NCBI RefSeq assembly: GCF_013416555.1
Contig: NZ_JACCFG010000002.1
Span: 1-64,000 of the forward strand
Source: Sphingomonas sp. R-74633
Lineage (GTDB): Bacteria > Pseudomonadota > Alphaproteobacteria > Sphingomonadales > Sphingomonadaceae
DNA: 64,000 nt
Reading direction: 5' to 3'
Shown: positions 18,301-23,160 of the stretch, one piece after another
Layout: the number at the start of each line of letters is the position of its first letter
Numbering within the stretch: position 1 is the stretch's first letter
Position numbers and translations under genes: made by a program
Notes under the pieces: model-generated
The model's database searches: none
Told to the model about the DNA's origin: nothing
The model's input: the letters and a program-made list of their open reading frames with translations, nothing else

Positions 18301-21107
18301 ACGTTGCTCACGATGAAATCCGCATTGTCGAGCGTGATGTTGCCATGCGCCTGGACGTTCAGCGTGTCGGCGGTGAAGCCGCCGTACACCTCGACGTACC
18401 CCTCGTCCGAAATCAGCTTGAGCGCGTGAAGGGGAACGAGCCACCCGAGACTAGTTACATTATCGACATACAGATCGCCGACCGAGTGTATCGTGACGTT
18501 AGCGTTGGCGCCCCAGGTCAATAGGGGGAAAACGAACCGGTTCGCGCCGGCTAATAGCAGGTCGGTACCGGCAATTGCCTCAAAAGCACTATTGCTTGTC
18601 TGCTGAACGCTCGCGCCGCTGTCCTGGTTGATCGCGTAGGTGGCGCGGAGTGAAATGTCGGCTCCGAAGATCGTGCCGGCGGCTTGGGTGAGCGTGCCGT
18701 TCGGCGCGACCAGCTCCACCCGACCGACGTCCGCTCGGCCGACATCCCCGTCGACCGTGAAGTCGCCGTCGTTCCAGACACTGATGTTCGTGCCAAGCAG
18801 CCGATGATAGGTGGTGACATCGGCCTTGTTGGTCTGGCTGCCGATCGACATGTCGCCGGCGGCCTCGACGGTCAGCGAATCGGCGACGAGGCCGGAGTTC
18901 ACGACGACATTGCCACTCTCGCCATACAGGCTGACATCGCCGAGCGTGCCGTAGAAATTGAGGTTCAGCGCGTCGCCGCGAATCCGCACGTTGCTGCCGT
19001 TGCCGCTCATGACCTCCGAGACGTTGCTCCCGGCGTTGCCCAGATGGTTGCCCGTCTGGTTCAGGTCGATCCCGGTCGCGGCGTTGAGGGTATATCCGGT
19101 GCCCAGGCTGATCGTGCCGCTGGTCTGCCGGATCGCGCCGCCGCGCGACGTGAGCGAAAGCGCGCCGCCCGCCTGGATGACGCCACCGAGGACGAGGTTG
19201 CCGTCCATCGCGAGCGTGATGTTGCCGCCCGCGCTCAGATCCCCGAACCCGGCGTCGCCGCCGTCGGAGCTGAGATTGATCGCGCCGCCTGCGGTCACGT
19301 TCAACCCGCCGGCGACCAGTGCGTTCGTGCCCGAAGACGTCGCATCGCCCCCGACGGTGAAGCGCGCGACCGAGAAGGTGTTCACCTTGAAATCGAGATT
19401 GCCCGTCGCGTTGACCGTGACGCGCTCGCCACCGGTGGAATTGGCCGTAAGGCTGGTGAAGCTGTTGGCGCCGCCGAGGTCGATCTCGCCAAGGGCATTG
19501 GCGATCACGCTGCCAGCCAGCCCCGCCCCGCCGATCTGGCGGATCGCGCCATTGCTCGCGGTGAGCGTCAGGGCGTCCGGCCGCGCGGTGTTCCCATAAT
19601 CGAGCGCGATCTTCAGATCGCCGTTGCTGCGGATCTCGAGCGCACCGAGAGGATCGACGCCGTTGAGCGTCGTGTTCGTGTCGAGATTGACCAGGCCGCG
19701 GCCGATGATCGCAGCGTTGGCGCCATAGAGGGTGCCAGTGCCGCTGAAGCTGCTGCCCTGCGAAACCAGCGTGATGTTGGCGGCGGTGCGCAGATCGCCG
19801 GCAATCTCGAGATTGTCCTCGTTCTGGACGTAGATATCGTCCTGGAACAGGTTGCTGGAATCGAGAACGGTGAGCCCGCCGATCTTGGCGATGTGGTTGT
19901 TGTTGCTCTGAAGCGAGATGCCGTAATTGGCGGCGGCAGTGAGCGTACCGGCAGTGATGCCGTTATTGGCTCCGAAGCCGTTGTTGATCCCGCCATAATG
20001 CGAGACCATGTCGACCGTGCCGGTGCCGGCGTTGATGGTGCCGTTGGCGTAAAGCGTGTTCGCGGCGAGCAGCGAGATCTTGGACGCAGTGAGCGCGCCG
20101 CTGGCGCCCGTACCGGTCACCAGGTCGCCATAGCCGGCATCGGTAACGAAGGTCGCATCGCTCGCCGCGCCGCCCACGATGTTATGCCCGGTGCTCAGCA
20201 CGATCGCACCGGTCTCGTCGAGCGCCGCGTCGGTCGCGGTAATCGTGCCGGTGTTGATGATCTGGTTGGTCAGCCCGGTCTTGGCGATCGTCGCCACGAA
20301 CACGCGGTTGCCGCTGATCGCACCCGCCAGGCTGGTGCCATTATTCGAGTTCGTGCCGTCTGCCGCGCTGGCCACTTCGAAGCTCAGCAGGTCCATGTCG
20401 TCGGTCGACGTCGGCCGGAAGCTGATCTTGTACTTGGCCGCCCCGCCGATCAGCACATTGCCGCCGTCCTGCGCGGAGATGCTCGATCCCGCCTCGGCAG
20501 TCACGGTAGTCGACACCAGCGCGATCGCGCCGCCATGGCTGGTGATCTGCGCGCCGTTCTGCACGGTGATCCCCGCATCGGTCGCCGCGCCGGTGAAGCC
20601 GAACTGGGTGGCGTTGCCGTCGAGGAAGCCGCCTGCGCTGGAATCGGTCGCGCGATCGACCGCCGCGGTGGTGACGAGCAGGCCGCCGGTGCTGATCCGG
20701 GCGTTGGCGCCGATCACCACGCCATTGGCGTTGTAGATCCAGATATTGCCGCCCACCGCGCCGCCGGTGGAGCCGATCGTGCCGTTGAGGTTGCCGTTAA
20801 TCGTGCTGCCCGCGCCGCCCACGCGGTTGAGCACGATGTCGCTGCGGTTGGCGAAGACGAAGTTCGCCGTGTCGCCCGAATTGATGTCGAACTTATCCCA
20901 GTCGACCACCGTGCGCGATCCGCCCAGCGTCACCGTGGTGGTGTTGCCCGCCTGATTGATCGTCGGCGCCGAGCCGTTGCTTTGCGCGGGCGTGGCGCCC
21001 TGGACGAGCTGCGCCTGCGCGGGCGCGGCCCAGAACACGGCGAGCGCGAGCGCACCGAATGCCGAGGTGGTGAAGAGGCGGCTGCTGCGGCGGCGGGGGG
21101 CGGACAT
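336..21107 (-). CDS. Giant two-partner-secretion exoprotein (filamentous haemagglutinin-like adhesin with YDG/MBG repeats)
   Basis: A 6,923-residue TpsA protein. Residues 1-32 are an ordinary Sec signal peptide ending APAQA, with no extended signal region. Next comes the TPS/haemagglutination domain, including the conserved Asn-rich turn NANG at 126-129 within WIYNANGVVIG; in this family the domain is recognised by the TpsB POTRA domains. The stalk (about 300-6,200) repeats loosely a unit of 70-90 residues of the form LTS..G.I.Q..G.I.A..L...A.G.I.L..AN....LG, as expected for a right-handed beta-helix fibre. Residues about 6,300-6,800 are six YDG repeats, followed by an MBG-like domain and a low-complexity acidic tail. 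The only cysteines I noticed are C5570 and C5572. The ATG at 21107 is preferred over 21113 because GAGGGA lies 7 nt before it. tpsB ends five bases before 21113, so the two genes form one operon. Role: secreted surface adhesin or biofilm matrix protein (inferred). Confidence 0.9.
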   Translation of the reverse strand: MSAPRRRSSRLFTTSAFGALALAVFWAAPAQAQLVQGATPAQSNGSAPTINQAGNTTTVTLGGSRTVVDWDKFDINSGDTANFVFANRSDIVLNRVGGAGSTINGNLNGTIGSTGGAVGGNIWIYNANGVVIGANARISTGGLLVTTAAVDRATDSSAGGFLDGNATQFGFTGAATDAGITVQNGAQITSHGGAIALVSTTVTAEAGSSISAQDGGNVLIGGAAKYKISFRPTSTDDMDLLSFEVASAADGTNSNNGTSLAGAISGNRVFVATIAKTGLTNQIINTGTITATDAALDETGAIVLSTGHNIVGGAASDATFVTDAGYGDLVTGTGASGALTASKISLLAANTLYANGTINAGTGTVDMVSHYGGINNGFGANNGITAGTLTAAANYGISLQSNNNHIAKIGGLTVLDSSNLFQDDIYVQNEDNLEIAGDLRTAANITLVSQGSSFSGTGTLYGANAAIIGRGLVNLDTNTTLNGVDPLGALEIRSNGDLKIALDYGNTARPDALTLTASNGAIRQIGGAGLAGSVIANALGEIDLGGANSFTSLTANSTGGERVTVNATGNLDFKVNTFSVARFTVGGDATSSGTNALVAGGLNVTAGGAINLSSDGGDAGFGDLSAGGNITLAMDGNLVLGGVIQAGGALSLTSRGGAIRQTSGTISLGTGYTLNAATGIDLNQTGNHLGNAGSNVSEVMSGNGSNVRIRGDALNLNFYGTLGDVSLYGESGNVVVNSGLVADSLTVEAAGDMSIGSQTNKADVTTYHRLLGTNISVWNDGDFTVDGDVGRADVGRVELVAPNGTLTQAAGTIFGADISLRATYAINQDSGASVQQTSNSAFEAIAGTDLLLAGANRFVFPLLTWGANANVTIHSVGDLYVDNVTSLGWLVPLHALKLISDEGYVEVYGGFTADTLNVQAHGNITLDNADFIVSNVGSVTGLTSATGNISLREDDGFTIDGDISAAAGNITLKSDGAIETYSGALSLGGTLAVTAGGGTSLTGAGDIKLGDVSTAGGNFYLGSNGNIELTGEIRTGPNNVILATTNGAIASNGGTISAWTTTADATGAISLAGSGYANIWATSTGGGDIHLSGDSDVGFAVNTTGKVTVTSGGSASGNGDQTAGSLGITAAGAIDLQDSSASDIGSIRYLTAIGGYVRVDLHGDIKLDGNVSAGSAPDLYSVSLISSGSLLQNSGTITGDAISLQGASAITQASGATLHGTTLSITSSGNVSLGQANDFASIAYLAVGGDLTLRNLGSIDLDPTVGGGFTFGGALNLTSDTGDITAGNSVNTVKLTASAVNGSILLGGGGNLIDSLGALTAGGDIEIGTSTAGFNLTGDITATSMSLLVQNGGITQNAGTKITAGTLNVSADGIITLDQANAVATVGGLNANLFTTGHNVTFRNDGNITLGGVVDATGGTLRLTSNTGGISQNSGAGIYVRADQLFLSGASDLLLNSTNNNIATLGGATSTNGGILYRDANGFDIAGNITANATNGGVSLRTAGAGSITQSGGIIDVNYLGVITVGSGNSVTLNQANRIHRLISTSGNGTLSINSTTDLLIDQSVYFDTISLSSGGAITQSNTGTFGAGTANLSAVTGINLPGAPLVGNNGIQNFGTITNTTSGGINIVSYSGSHISLTGNISAAGQTVSITDLAGYILQTGGVITADTLAMSATGGINVQGANQVSNLGAMTTPGNVNFANAGSFNVTQSIDVTGAWLLLTSNSGAITQNAGTTLTADTIALSAGTTISQGAGATLQSTDLSLTSGGTTTLGEANDFTKITGLDVGGDLTLRNLGLIDLSPGFASYSYRGGGALTLISDTSSVLSTNSGVITSRLTASGVGSVNLSGAIASVGDVSANSISLWTYNGDMALTGNITGINVTLGSEQGSLSQTGGIIDASRLNVTTDGSISLTGANQIDLFGGLNTDKDSSGTYHDITIRNVGGIVLDYLVQGAGATVDLTSDTGGISQTSTNGGFITAGTLKANAAGDIVLDQAANDFDHLGAIRSTGGAVTIVDADAFDLTGQVRAAGALSLTSGGAITTANNGLVVSGGLLNVNATSANLAAGNNILLGTVTTNGNFAIDTDQDITVAGLLNTNGGDATLAANLGTIGHGATGTILANKVTATASGNISLDSTGNAVVWASSSNGGNINLTGDADIFFKIDTAGDLTVDAGGMAGNNDSVIARSVGINATGGISMYDQTVTINVGSYRYLTTANGFIDIENQGDINLDGDVTANGGTNSNYVRLNSSLGSLLQNSGTISGYSVELDAAQLVLQDASAKVVVGDYGLSFRATDVSLLGANEFPWLNTYTVTHDLTLRVVGSLDMSGSANQAGSNHYTTLISDTGNIIGGPIDADMLSASAANGSLSFTYGNNRIRSLGDLTAKSTGGTDIEVFTDSTLGLTGNITGGGVILHATQGINQTGGVITADRLAAGTSGNLLLGGANNFGALTEVGHGNGTTVTIRNLGSILLPSTLQTFGTLTLTSDTGSIGQTDAITAATLIANAATGITLNSAGNNFTTLAGLTTGTGDIRIGDTGGFAIEGNLTAATGTVALASTGNITTGTTTVGTVTTPHGKVDADMLTVSAVNATVYTAGDIKLGASAVSSGFTLVADGSIDLAATSNFNGASLIATAGSITQSTGILTGNTVLTAAAGSITLDKNNNLSDFGGTSNGGGNVTFNNVNANPSTFSVNTTGNAVITAAGNLQGFFVTANDLSVTAGHIDLTNNTHVNSFSKLVAAYGDVFVTNAGSFTISGDVSARKMGLRSVNLYANGGGISQTGGTISAHVVTLRGNGDVAQSGTGRIDANVTELTGVNLDLMGANSFGTVVPTTIRAGGNVRLNGDVLSLQFLDPATDVTLSSAGDITVNSAGLQASSLTANAGGALSIAGNNQIATVHGLSGTSIDFASTGFTLDGNVTATTSAALTATSGDLEQTAGTISAVNASLFAMAGSITQSGTGKVAATSLIANSGGDLILGGANSFTGAGSSFTYGDGSTPADVTIRNLGSINFTGISGEAIDALSLTSDGGAISQTGAVSAASVSLSAATGIDFSDSANALGMIAGLANSTSGNIVFATGGNLSLAGNVTATGQNVWLSATGAITQASGAITATSFRANANTGLTLTSTTNNVANITGLTNAASGGIAYTDADSFNITGDINALGSQALSLVVVNANATVNQTTGLVTAGKINLSGGQGYSLRGNAGTYNQIGRIGDISAIAQIYTQGSVDLTGTINAPYFELWSRGDVTQSGGQIINTAGNFLEVRANNITLDRAANQLGDISGLITGPTGTITVVSDGDTRFGSLQGGTAVLTVTNGSIGNLGDYADIDTLNASSSGGIDLGGRIGALGNVSAGGDSAFRSSTSLNIAGQVNVGAHRLAISSGGDLSYSYPSGSIITDTLVANAIGDIFLNQIDSSGSVLHVDLTGNMVSLVGARAVDILGLTAQSGEVITNGGALTQSGAIQVHTLMVRGDSITLNDPTNSFSSLLANVSAGTGDISIVSATGFSINRNILTTDTVSLTALGTGSISQGVGTVTAGTLNLNAGGDLDFNLANAVGIYNATAANGHTITLRNQGNLVVNAITAQNGVVNLASNAGSVGQLLVPGNSIWTGRLNVTQATDIDLGAYNFVDVLGNLTASGSINYNSFVGLTLDGVIHAGGALTMGVSGYIGQTNGAITADHLDLTAYGIALLSANDIGSTTASNFTASDDITFRSVNGILLGIVNTPGLLSLTADSGDIRQTGGILADRLDASAAAGDVVLDQANAIGTLNDVTAGGGFTFNTSTGLTLDGRITAPDLVQITAGGNITQTGVQAIHTDVLLATSGAGAANGISLLNHNQVGSATLNSNGKDLRFRNAGNFALGNINAAGHIVEMISDTGSVTQQAGTSILAGTFSATGTNVDLSNAGNQIGRIGLISTGSDLTLNNGVALQIDAINAGAHNVTINNTSDITGGNITANLLTVNTSNGVVGLNTANHVNSVGAFNGYQFEFVNDGSFTIAGAFQNGMYQTFLTSLNGSISMAGGSVNSGAITVQAATGISLTGNLSYVYGATTTTGDVSIVSGLLDIQGDISGDSVTLGGVANGGFVRQTSGSITANLLNLNGYGDIDLNGATNHIASLGTVNTTVGHVRVDSLDAVALTDNIDVADTFTLNAGGAVTQTGGRIKSIWLDVTGAGDITLDAANLIDSGGSVRLFGDNVTFVNDGTFTIDQINAGAHAIDLTSTNGNIWQSGVMVGGSLTASAHGSLSLNRGNAIDYIGALSAGTELTYNSATAYTLTDDITAGTTVTLNGAAGINQTDGTISGQSLSVAAGSADLRQANTVGQLGAVTTSGDFLFRNVGDIELWGNNSAVGGTFGLYSDTGGISNPGALFTANIIDFVAAGSVDLNGGSFNYIDNLTSANGDITLVTGSHLLGANLIDAAQGTVDLTVDGITANSVRANLLRIDATGSDVEMLGDNVIAHLGNIFGENISLAVGETDITGWLHGSNSIAFIRSGIASDFALTMASGGAITTPMISLSNTGTAGTATLSNITTPSGTLELNFNFNGDADVTAATSAISLNNAVVDGDLSLHANGAILNTGAPSNISGTITAANNTGDISLLFGADNVGHFGNISAFNGTVHLGANSVDLTGAIIAGGQLLELEAGNGSVTQAAGSVITSDRVEGGSASDFLLGGANHISTLGAITAFAGNILVATDRSLTIDADITTDVWQTPANRTHSVSLISTVASGPAIQNSATGILHTGTLNIQAIGDVVLTNQDIVRLGLIDPTLFSFSQAADFDITTNIVADAVVLSSTAGQITQSGGVITASSTTLSAQNGISLLGANHFGSLSLTTLSGDIAISNVGNLVLASLTSPGNASVIVSGGGTLAIGSPMVTAAGNLWLEADGTVSISSAIDADGDVAVMSHNGAVNLFTVQAGDDISVSADAAHMVSLAAASIGSSGNDDESDGHNMVFSGGGVTLGASTPAGITTANKLLFNGATGSVTINGGANGATVNLDSMDQAIDIAAAGGNVQAQVNNDDLLLGTVSGANVTLVAANNLQMTSVTVPGVYSITAGDFSAGAFNILGGSPLDIFVTDTAGNLTLSGDLAARRNATVTAQAGNVLGSTTRLGAGLTMEGMLTVNGANIDLLEASSLYDVKLNGTGTVNIGNIAYVGRDYTLTGSSFTGAALAPIGTRSGTWTLASLGALDMGGTTLEYNGGIDFSVAGLLNNGTIHSLSGAVTGSANSADVYEILAATDLDVSTTNGAFTVFHAAATSGSATLRSNQGLTVTGSIEAGTDVGLSAQFGPTTAGYASAGGDISVYSLFGSAILRQATLTGATGDLTVQSVLGSATLGADDYASIGNDNYFERAAGSSGNANVIGSAGAFVNLDHSATLNLVQANHAVVNVLTGDLTIGLIQGLTGDATAYLGNGSLTVNRALGDSVDLQAVGGDLTLGGGGISAGDLYLNSTGTIDTTAIANLSAGGFLYIEGGTVRAASLSAGGNAEIYGDTGGVTIDALGASGDLTVGATGNLAINQVSVTGYADLETNDTATIRGLTALNGFQILAQGNVTLGADAGTVADLTNTVSTGGTLGGCGCGGGWIASAGGDVSVNLLSVTGVLDGVNADAGDASIAIQSGDLGINRVRGYNIAVSTPGVLTMFDVGSRGGSFALTAADFGGDALQPTLAGGAAALGDVTIIDIAGDLGASGTLNSSGDILVQAQGGAITGSLSLGAQGSLTVIGQGVHLLGASGHNVAIDAGTGTLDIVSALSVDNDYTLTAGDFAGEALAPAGSRAGSLSITDTVGDFNFGSASLLFSGALSINAAHGSLNIGDLRAGSAITLTAGGNLSLASATLIDPSSNALSLTAGGDLQFGAADNASITMTNVLRHYSPTLGGSSIHAGGNVVINLYQADGLGAIDGGTVQVAVRTGDLGIGNIDAVGAIAISGPSGTLTLGDVTTGAGHIDIAGQGDVTLGDVSGHFVVNIGSAAGRLAFGNLSGGDVSLAVARGITGASVSASTLGVVAANGNVDLDLNGSGSHVASLGAVTVNGDFELRNLGSLGLDGVIEVSGLLDLGVAGALTQNSGYIVADTLQGNITGAATLGGDNRIAVLGDLSSQGLKLNTIVDFVIGGTVQAGGGTVVIAARGGMTIAGGASISSSAAGDAITLASDGLFTNLGGANALGAANGRWLVYTQAGGNPGLADPNNDFGGLAGTSYYGDAYNFATGSFASAPNAGNRFVYGYRPVLTVTPSSAHVIYDGTTPQVTMTITDLVHGDSAADAWSGTADVSGVGSNAGTYFAYSSIGTLASEMGYTFAFVPGTVIIDPRVISAVLNANDRTYDGTTAATGTLTLNGVIAGDTVTANVGTMSFDNRNAGIGRTVTAGGITLSGASAGNYTVSATATDLADILARAITATLTANDRTYDGTTNATGMLALNGVLGTDDVSAAGATLAFDNKNAGTRTVTASGITLTGADAGNYIVSANATDLADILARAITATLTANDRIYDGTAAATGSLSLTGVLGNDQVTANGNLTFDSRNAGTGRAVTANSISLSGSDAGNYTVNASATDLADILARAITATLTANDRTYDGTITATGSLGLTGLVSGDSVSASAGNMAFDNGNAGTGRTVTASGITLSGADAGNYSVNVSATDLADILARAITATLTANGRVYDGTTIATGTLALNGVLSGDQVTVSAGGIAFDSRNAGTRTATASGLTLGGANAANYTITGTATGSAVISQRAITGIATADSRVYDGTTAATGRIALTGVISGDTVTGTATYRFADANAGTGRTVQVSGLGLSGADAGNYSVSLAATPVTADITRRAVTVTINDATKILGQPDPVFGYAVSSGSVVNGDSFAGAPIRAAGDQVGHYAIGQGTLALSANYLLTVIPGTLVISLTQSGADASDALKMLQAGVGVSFSVNQDPSRNLEGDGGQGAEGDGAK
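705..2215 (-). repeat. Tandem YDG-domain coding repeats in tpsA (six copies, about 249-252 bp each)
   Basis: Six units each encode a domain that starts near RAIT.TLTAN.R.YDGT and ends near GNY.V...ATDLADI. The same DNA block beginning ATCGCCCGGG recurs at 1201, 1453, 1702 and 1951, giving periods of 252, 249 and 249 bp. The four inner copies are nearly identical for about 40 bp around that block, while the outer two copies are more diverged. The pattern suggests unequal crossing over or gene conversion. YDG domains are short all-beta modules found in large bacterial surface proteins. Confidence 0.9.
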
Positions 21108-21114
21108 GATCATA

Positions 21115-21120
21115 TCCCTC
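21115..21120 (-). promoter_or_regulatory. Shine-Dalgarno sequence that fixes the tpsA start
   Basis: Read on the minus strand, GAGGGA overlaps the tpsB stop codon and is followed by two in-frame ATGs. The first is only one base away; the second (21107) is seven bases away, the normal spacing. This supports initiation at MSAPRRR rather than MIMSAPRRR and indicates translational coupling to tpsB. Confidence 0.65.
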
Positions 21121-22831
21121 AGAAAATCGAGGCGGTGAGGCTGACGAGGACGCGATTGGCGGGCTTGGGCAGATTGGGCGCGAGCCGGTCGAACGGATGC
21201 GCCCAGGCCGCGTCGAGCGCGAACCACGGGCCGATCTGGGCGCGGATGCCGTAACCGGCGGAGCGCAGAGTCTGCTGGTCGGCACCCGGGCCGATATTGG
21301 TGAGCCGTACCGCGTCGAGGAACGCATAGGGGCGGAACACCGAGCGCTTGGCGAACTGGAAGGGCGCGGTGCTGATCTCAAGCGTCGAGCCCAGCGCCCG
21401 GTCGCCCGAGGCTGCCGAAGGATCATAGCCGCGGCCGATCGACATGGTGCCGGCCGAGAACTCTTCGTACGAGAGCAGCGGGGTGTCGGTGTACTGCCAG
21501 CTGGTCGAGACGCTTGCGGTGATCGGACCGAACAGGCGGGCGGCGACCTGCAGATCGGCGCGCACCACCGTCGCATCGGGGCGCCCACCGAAGCGCGAGG
21601 CGAGCGGATTGCCATAAGGCGTGGCACCCAGCCCATTGATACCCTTGCGCAGTTCGAGCGAGCCCGTGGCGGCCACCGAATGCGAAGCCAGCTCGCGCGG
21701 CGCTAGATGCCCGTCGAAGCGAGCGAAGAACACGCGCAGCTTGTCGTCGGTCAGCGTGGCGATGCCGCCTCCGAAATCGACCTTCTGGTCGATCCATTCC
21801 AGCCCGCCGGCGACGTTCAGATTGTAGCGGCGGTGGCGCAGGATGGGATAAGTCAGCCGGGCGTTGCCGGCGAAGCTGTTGCCGAGCAGGTCGAGCGGCT
21901 TGAGCGCCGCGCCGGGCCGGGTGCGCGCGAACGAGCCCGACAAGTCGAGCTGCAGCCCCTCCCCGCCCAGCTTGACGCTCTCAGTCACCTGGATGACCCG
22001 CTGCTCGGGGCTGGCGATCGTGCCATAGCCTATGATCGAGGTGCGCTCGCCCAGCGGCGTGAAGCTGTTGTAATCGACCCGCACAGTGGCGAGGTCGCGG
22101 CCGATCGACTGCGAGCCGTAGTTGTTGATGCTGAAGCTCGCGGTGACCGGCGTGCGCGAGATCGCGATATCGAGATCGACCGCGCCATTGCCGCCGGGCG
22201 ACTGCTTGAGCGACGCCTGGACGATGACGCCGGGAATGTCCGAGGCCAGCAGCAGATAGCGCTGGGCGACGTTCAGGTCGAAGGGCGTCATGCCCTTGAG
22301 CTTGTCGAGATAGCGCTCGACCTGGCGCTGCGCTGGGCCGACATCGCCGTGGTAGCTGACCGAGACGACATGCGCTTCGGTGACCGAGAGGATCAGCTTG
22401 CCGTCAGCAATGCGCTGCTCGGGGATGTTGACCGAAGCGAGCACGCCGCGGCGCAGATACAGCGCCGCCACCCGGTCGCGGATCGTGCAGATCGTCGCGA
22501 TCGGCACTTCACGGCCCAGCAGATCGGCATAAGCGAGGCGCAGCTTGTCGTCGCTGAGCGCAAGCTTGCCGCCGGCGCCCTGGAACTCGACGCCGGTGAG
22601 CGTGACCTTCAGGTCGCTATTGGCGAACGGGCATGGCCCGGCCTCCATGTCGCGGAACAGTTCGCCGCGCGGCGCGGCCGGCACGGTCCCCTGCTGGGCC
22701 GGGTTGAGCTGCTGGCGCGATGGCAGCACCTGGGCCGCCGCCGGGCTGGCGAGCGCGGTGCCCGCGAGAAGGAGAAACGCAGCAAGATTCTTATGCGCGT
22801 TGGGGAGATGCTGCACGGCAACCTTCGGCAT
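21119..22831 (-). CDS. TpsB outer-membrane transporter (ShlB/FhaC/HecB family)
   Basis: 570 residues. It has a signal peptide (1-34, ending SPAAAQ), a periplasmic region with POTRA-type folds at about 65-220 (for example LKVTLTGVEFQG...DGKLILSVTEAHV), then a C-terminal beta-barrel ending in F (LVSLTASIF). The segment GRGYDPSAASGD at about 466-477 matches the conserved RGY motif of the loop L6 that plugs the pore in TpsB and Omp85 proteins. Its partner is the tpsA product encoded immediately downstream, which it moves across the outer membrane. The start at 22831 (MPKVAVQH) is chosen because it precedes a clean signal peptide and has AAAGG about 7 nt upstream; longer readings add an implausible basic extension. 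The promoter region carries a dyad shared with the neighbouring regulator genes. Confidence 0.92.
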   Translation of the reverse strand: MPKVAVQHLPNAHKNLAAFLLLAGTALASPAAAQVLPSRQQLNPAQQGTVPAAPRGELFRDMEAGPCPFANSDLKVTLTGVEFQGAGGKLALSDDKLRLAYADLLGREVPIATICTIRDRVAALYLRRGVLASVNIPEQRIADGKLILSVTEAHVVSVSYHGDVGPAQRQVERYLDKLKGMTPFDLNVAQRYLLLASDIPGVIVQASLKQSPGGNGAVDLDIAISRTPVTASFSINNYGSQSIGRDLATVRVDYNSFTPLGERTSIIGYGTIASPEQRVIQVTESVKLGGEGLQLDLSGSFARTRPGAALKPLDLLGNSFAGNARLTYPILRHRRYNLNVAGGLEWIDQKVDFGGGIATLTDDKLRVFFARFDGHLAPRELASHSVAATGSLELRKGINGLGATPYGNPLASRFGGRPDATVVRADLQVAARLFGPITASVSTSWQYTDTPLLSYEEFSAGTMSIGRGYDPSAASGDRALGSTLEISTAPFQFAKRSVFRPYAFLDAVRLTNIGPGADQQTLRSAGYGIRAQIGPWFALDAAWAHPFDRLAPNLPKPANRVLVSLTASIF

Positions 22832-22939
22832 CGCTCTGCCTTTTTTTGTCTGAAAATTAGAAACCGGAAGGCCGCCCTGCCCCACGACCCGGGCGGGTGA
22901 TCCTGCGTACGTAGAGTACCGGAGGCGGCGTTTGGCGTC

Positions 22940-22959
22940 TGTCGCTACTAATAGTGACA
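22940..22959. promoter_or_regulatory. Candidate operator, 20-bp dyad upstream of tpsB
   Basis: The half-sites TGTC-N-CTA and TAG-N-GACA flank four bases (CTAA). The same dyad, also with a shared outer G at one end, is present at 24398-24417; the two 21-base stretches agree at 18 positions. The near edge is 108 bp before the tpsB start. Size and symmetry fit the 18-20-bp dyads bound by dimers of LuxR/NarL-type regulators. Confidence 0.6.
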
Positions 22960-23112
22960 GAGGCGGAATGACGTTACGGAATGCTTGGTTCGCACCTGTC
23001 GGACCGCGCAACGCACGGCTTTCCCGGCATAAAGTCCCCCAATGCACCGGCGCGATCTCCCCGCCGCGATGACCCGGGCACGGGTGCTAGCAGCGGGCTT
23101 GGCGGCCGATAG

Positions 23113-23126
23113 CTCCCATATGGGAG
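23113..23126. promoter_or_regulatory. Perfect 14-bp palindrome CTCCCATATGGGAG
   Basis: A perfect palindrome without a loop, 34 bp beyond the stop codon of the luxR-type gene and about 280 bp before tpsB. Without a spacer it is a poor RNA hairpin, so a protein-binding site is more plausible than a terminator. I found no second copy by eye. Confidence 0.4.
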
Positions 23127-23160
23127 TGAATTCGCGAGATGGCGTCCGCGAACCTGCGAA

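Larger units (their letters stand above)
22832..23160. other. tpsB upstream (promoter) region, no gene seen
   Basis: This 329-bp gap lies between the luxR-type gene and tpsB, both on the minus strand. I see no supported ORF. It holds the 20-bp dyad at 22940-22959 and the 14-bp palindrome at 23113-23126. Read toward tpsB, the sequence after the dyad includes TACTCT-like and A/T-rich stretches, but I cannot assign a -35/-10 pair with confidence. Confidence 0.6.

Noticed and set aside
558..20955. Many long plus-strand ORFs opposite tpsA (for example 558-3350, 7413-9659, 14097-16100, 18684-21254)
   Set aside because: They are shadows of a GC-rich repetitive gene. Their translations are Arg/Ala/Asp-rich low-complexity sequence with no motifs, and tpsA itself has a signal peptide and known domains.
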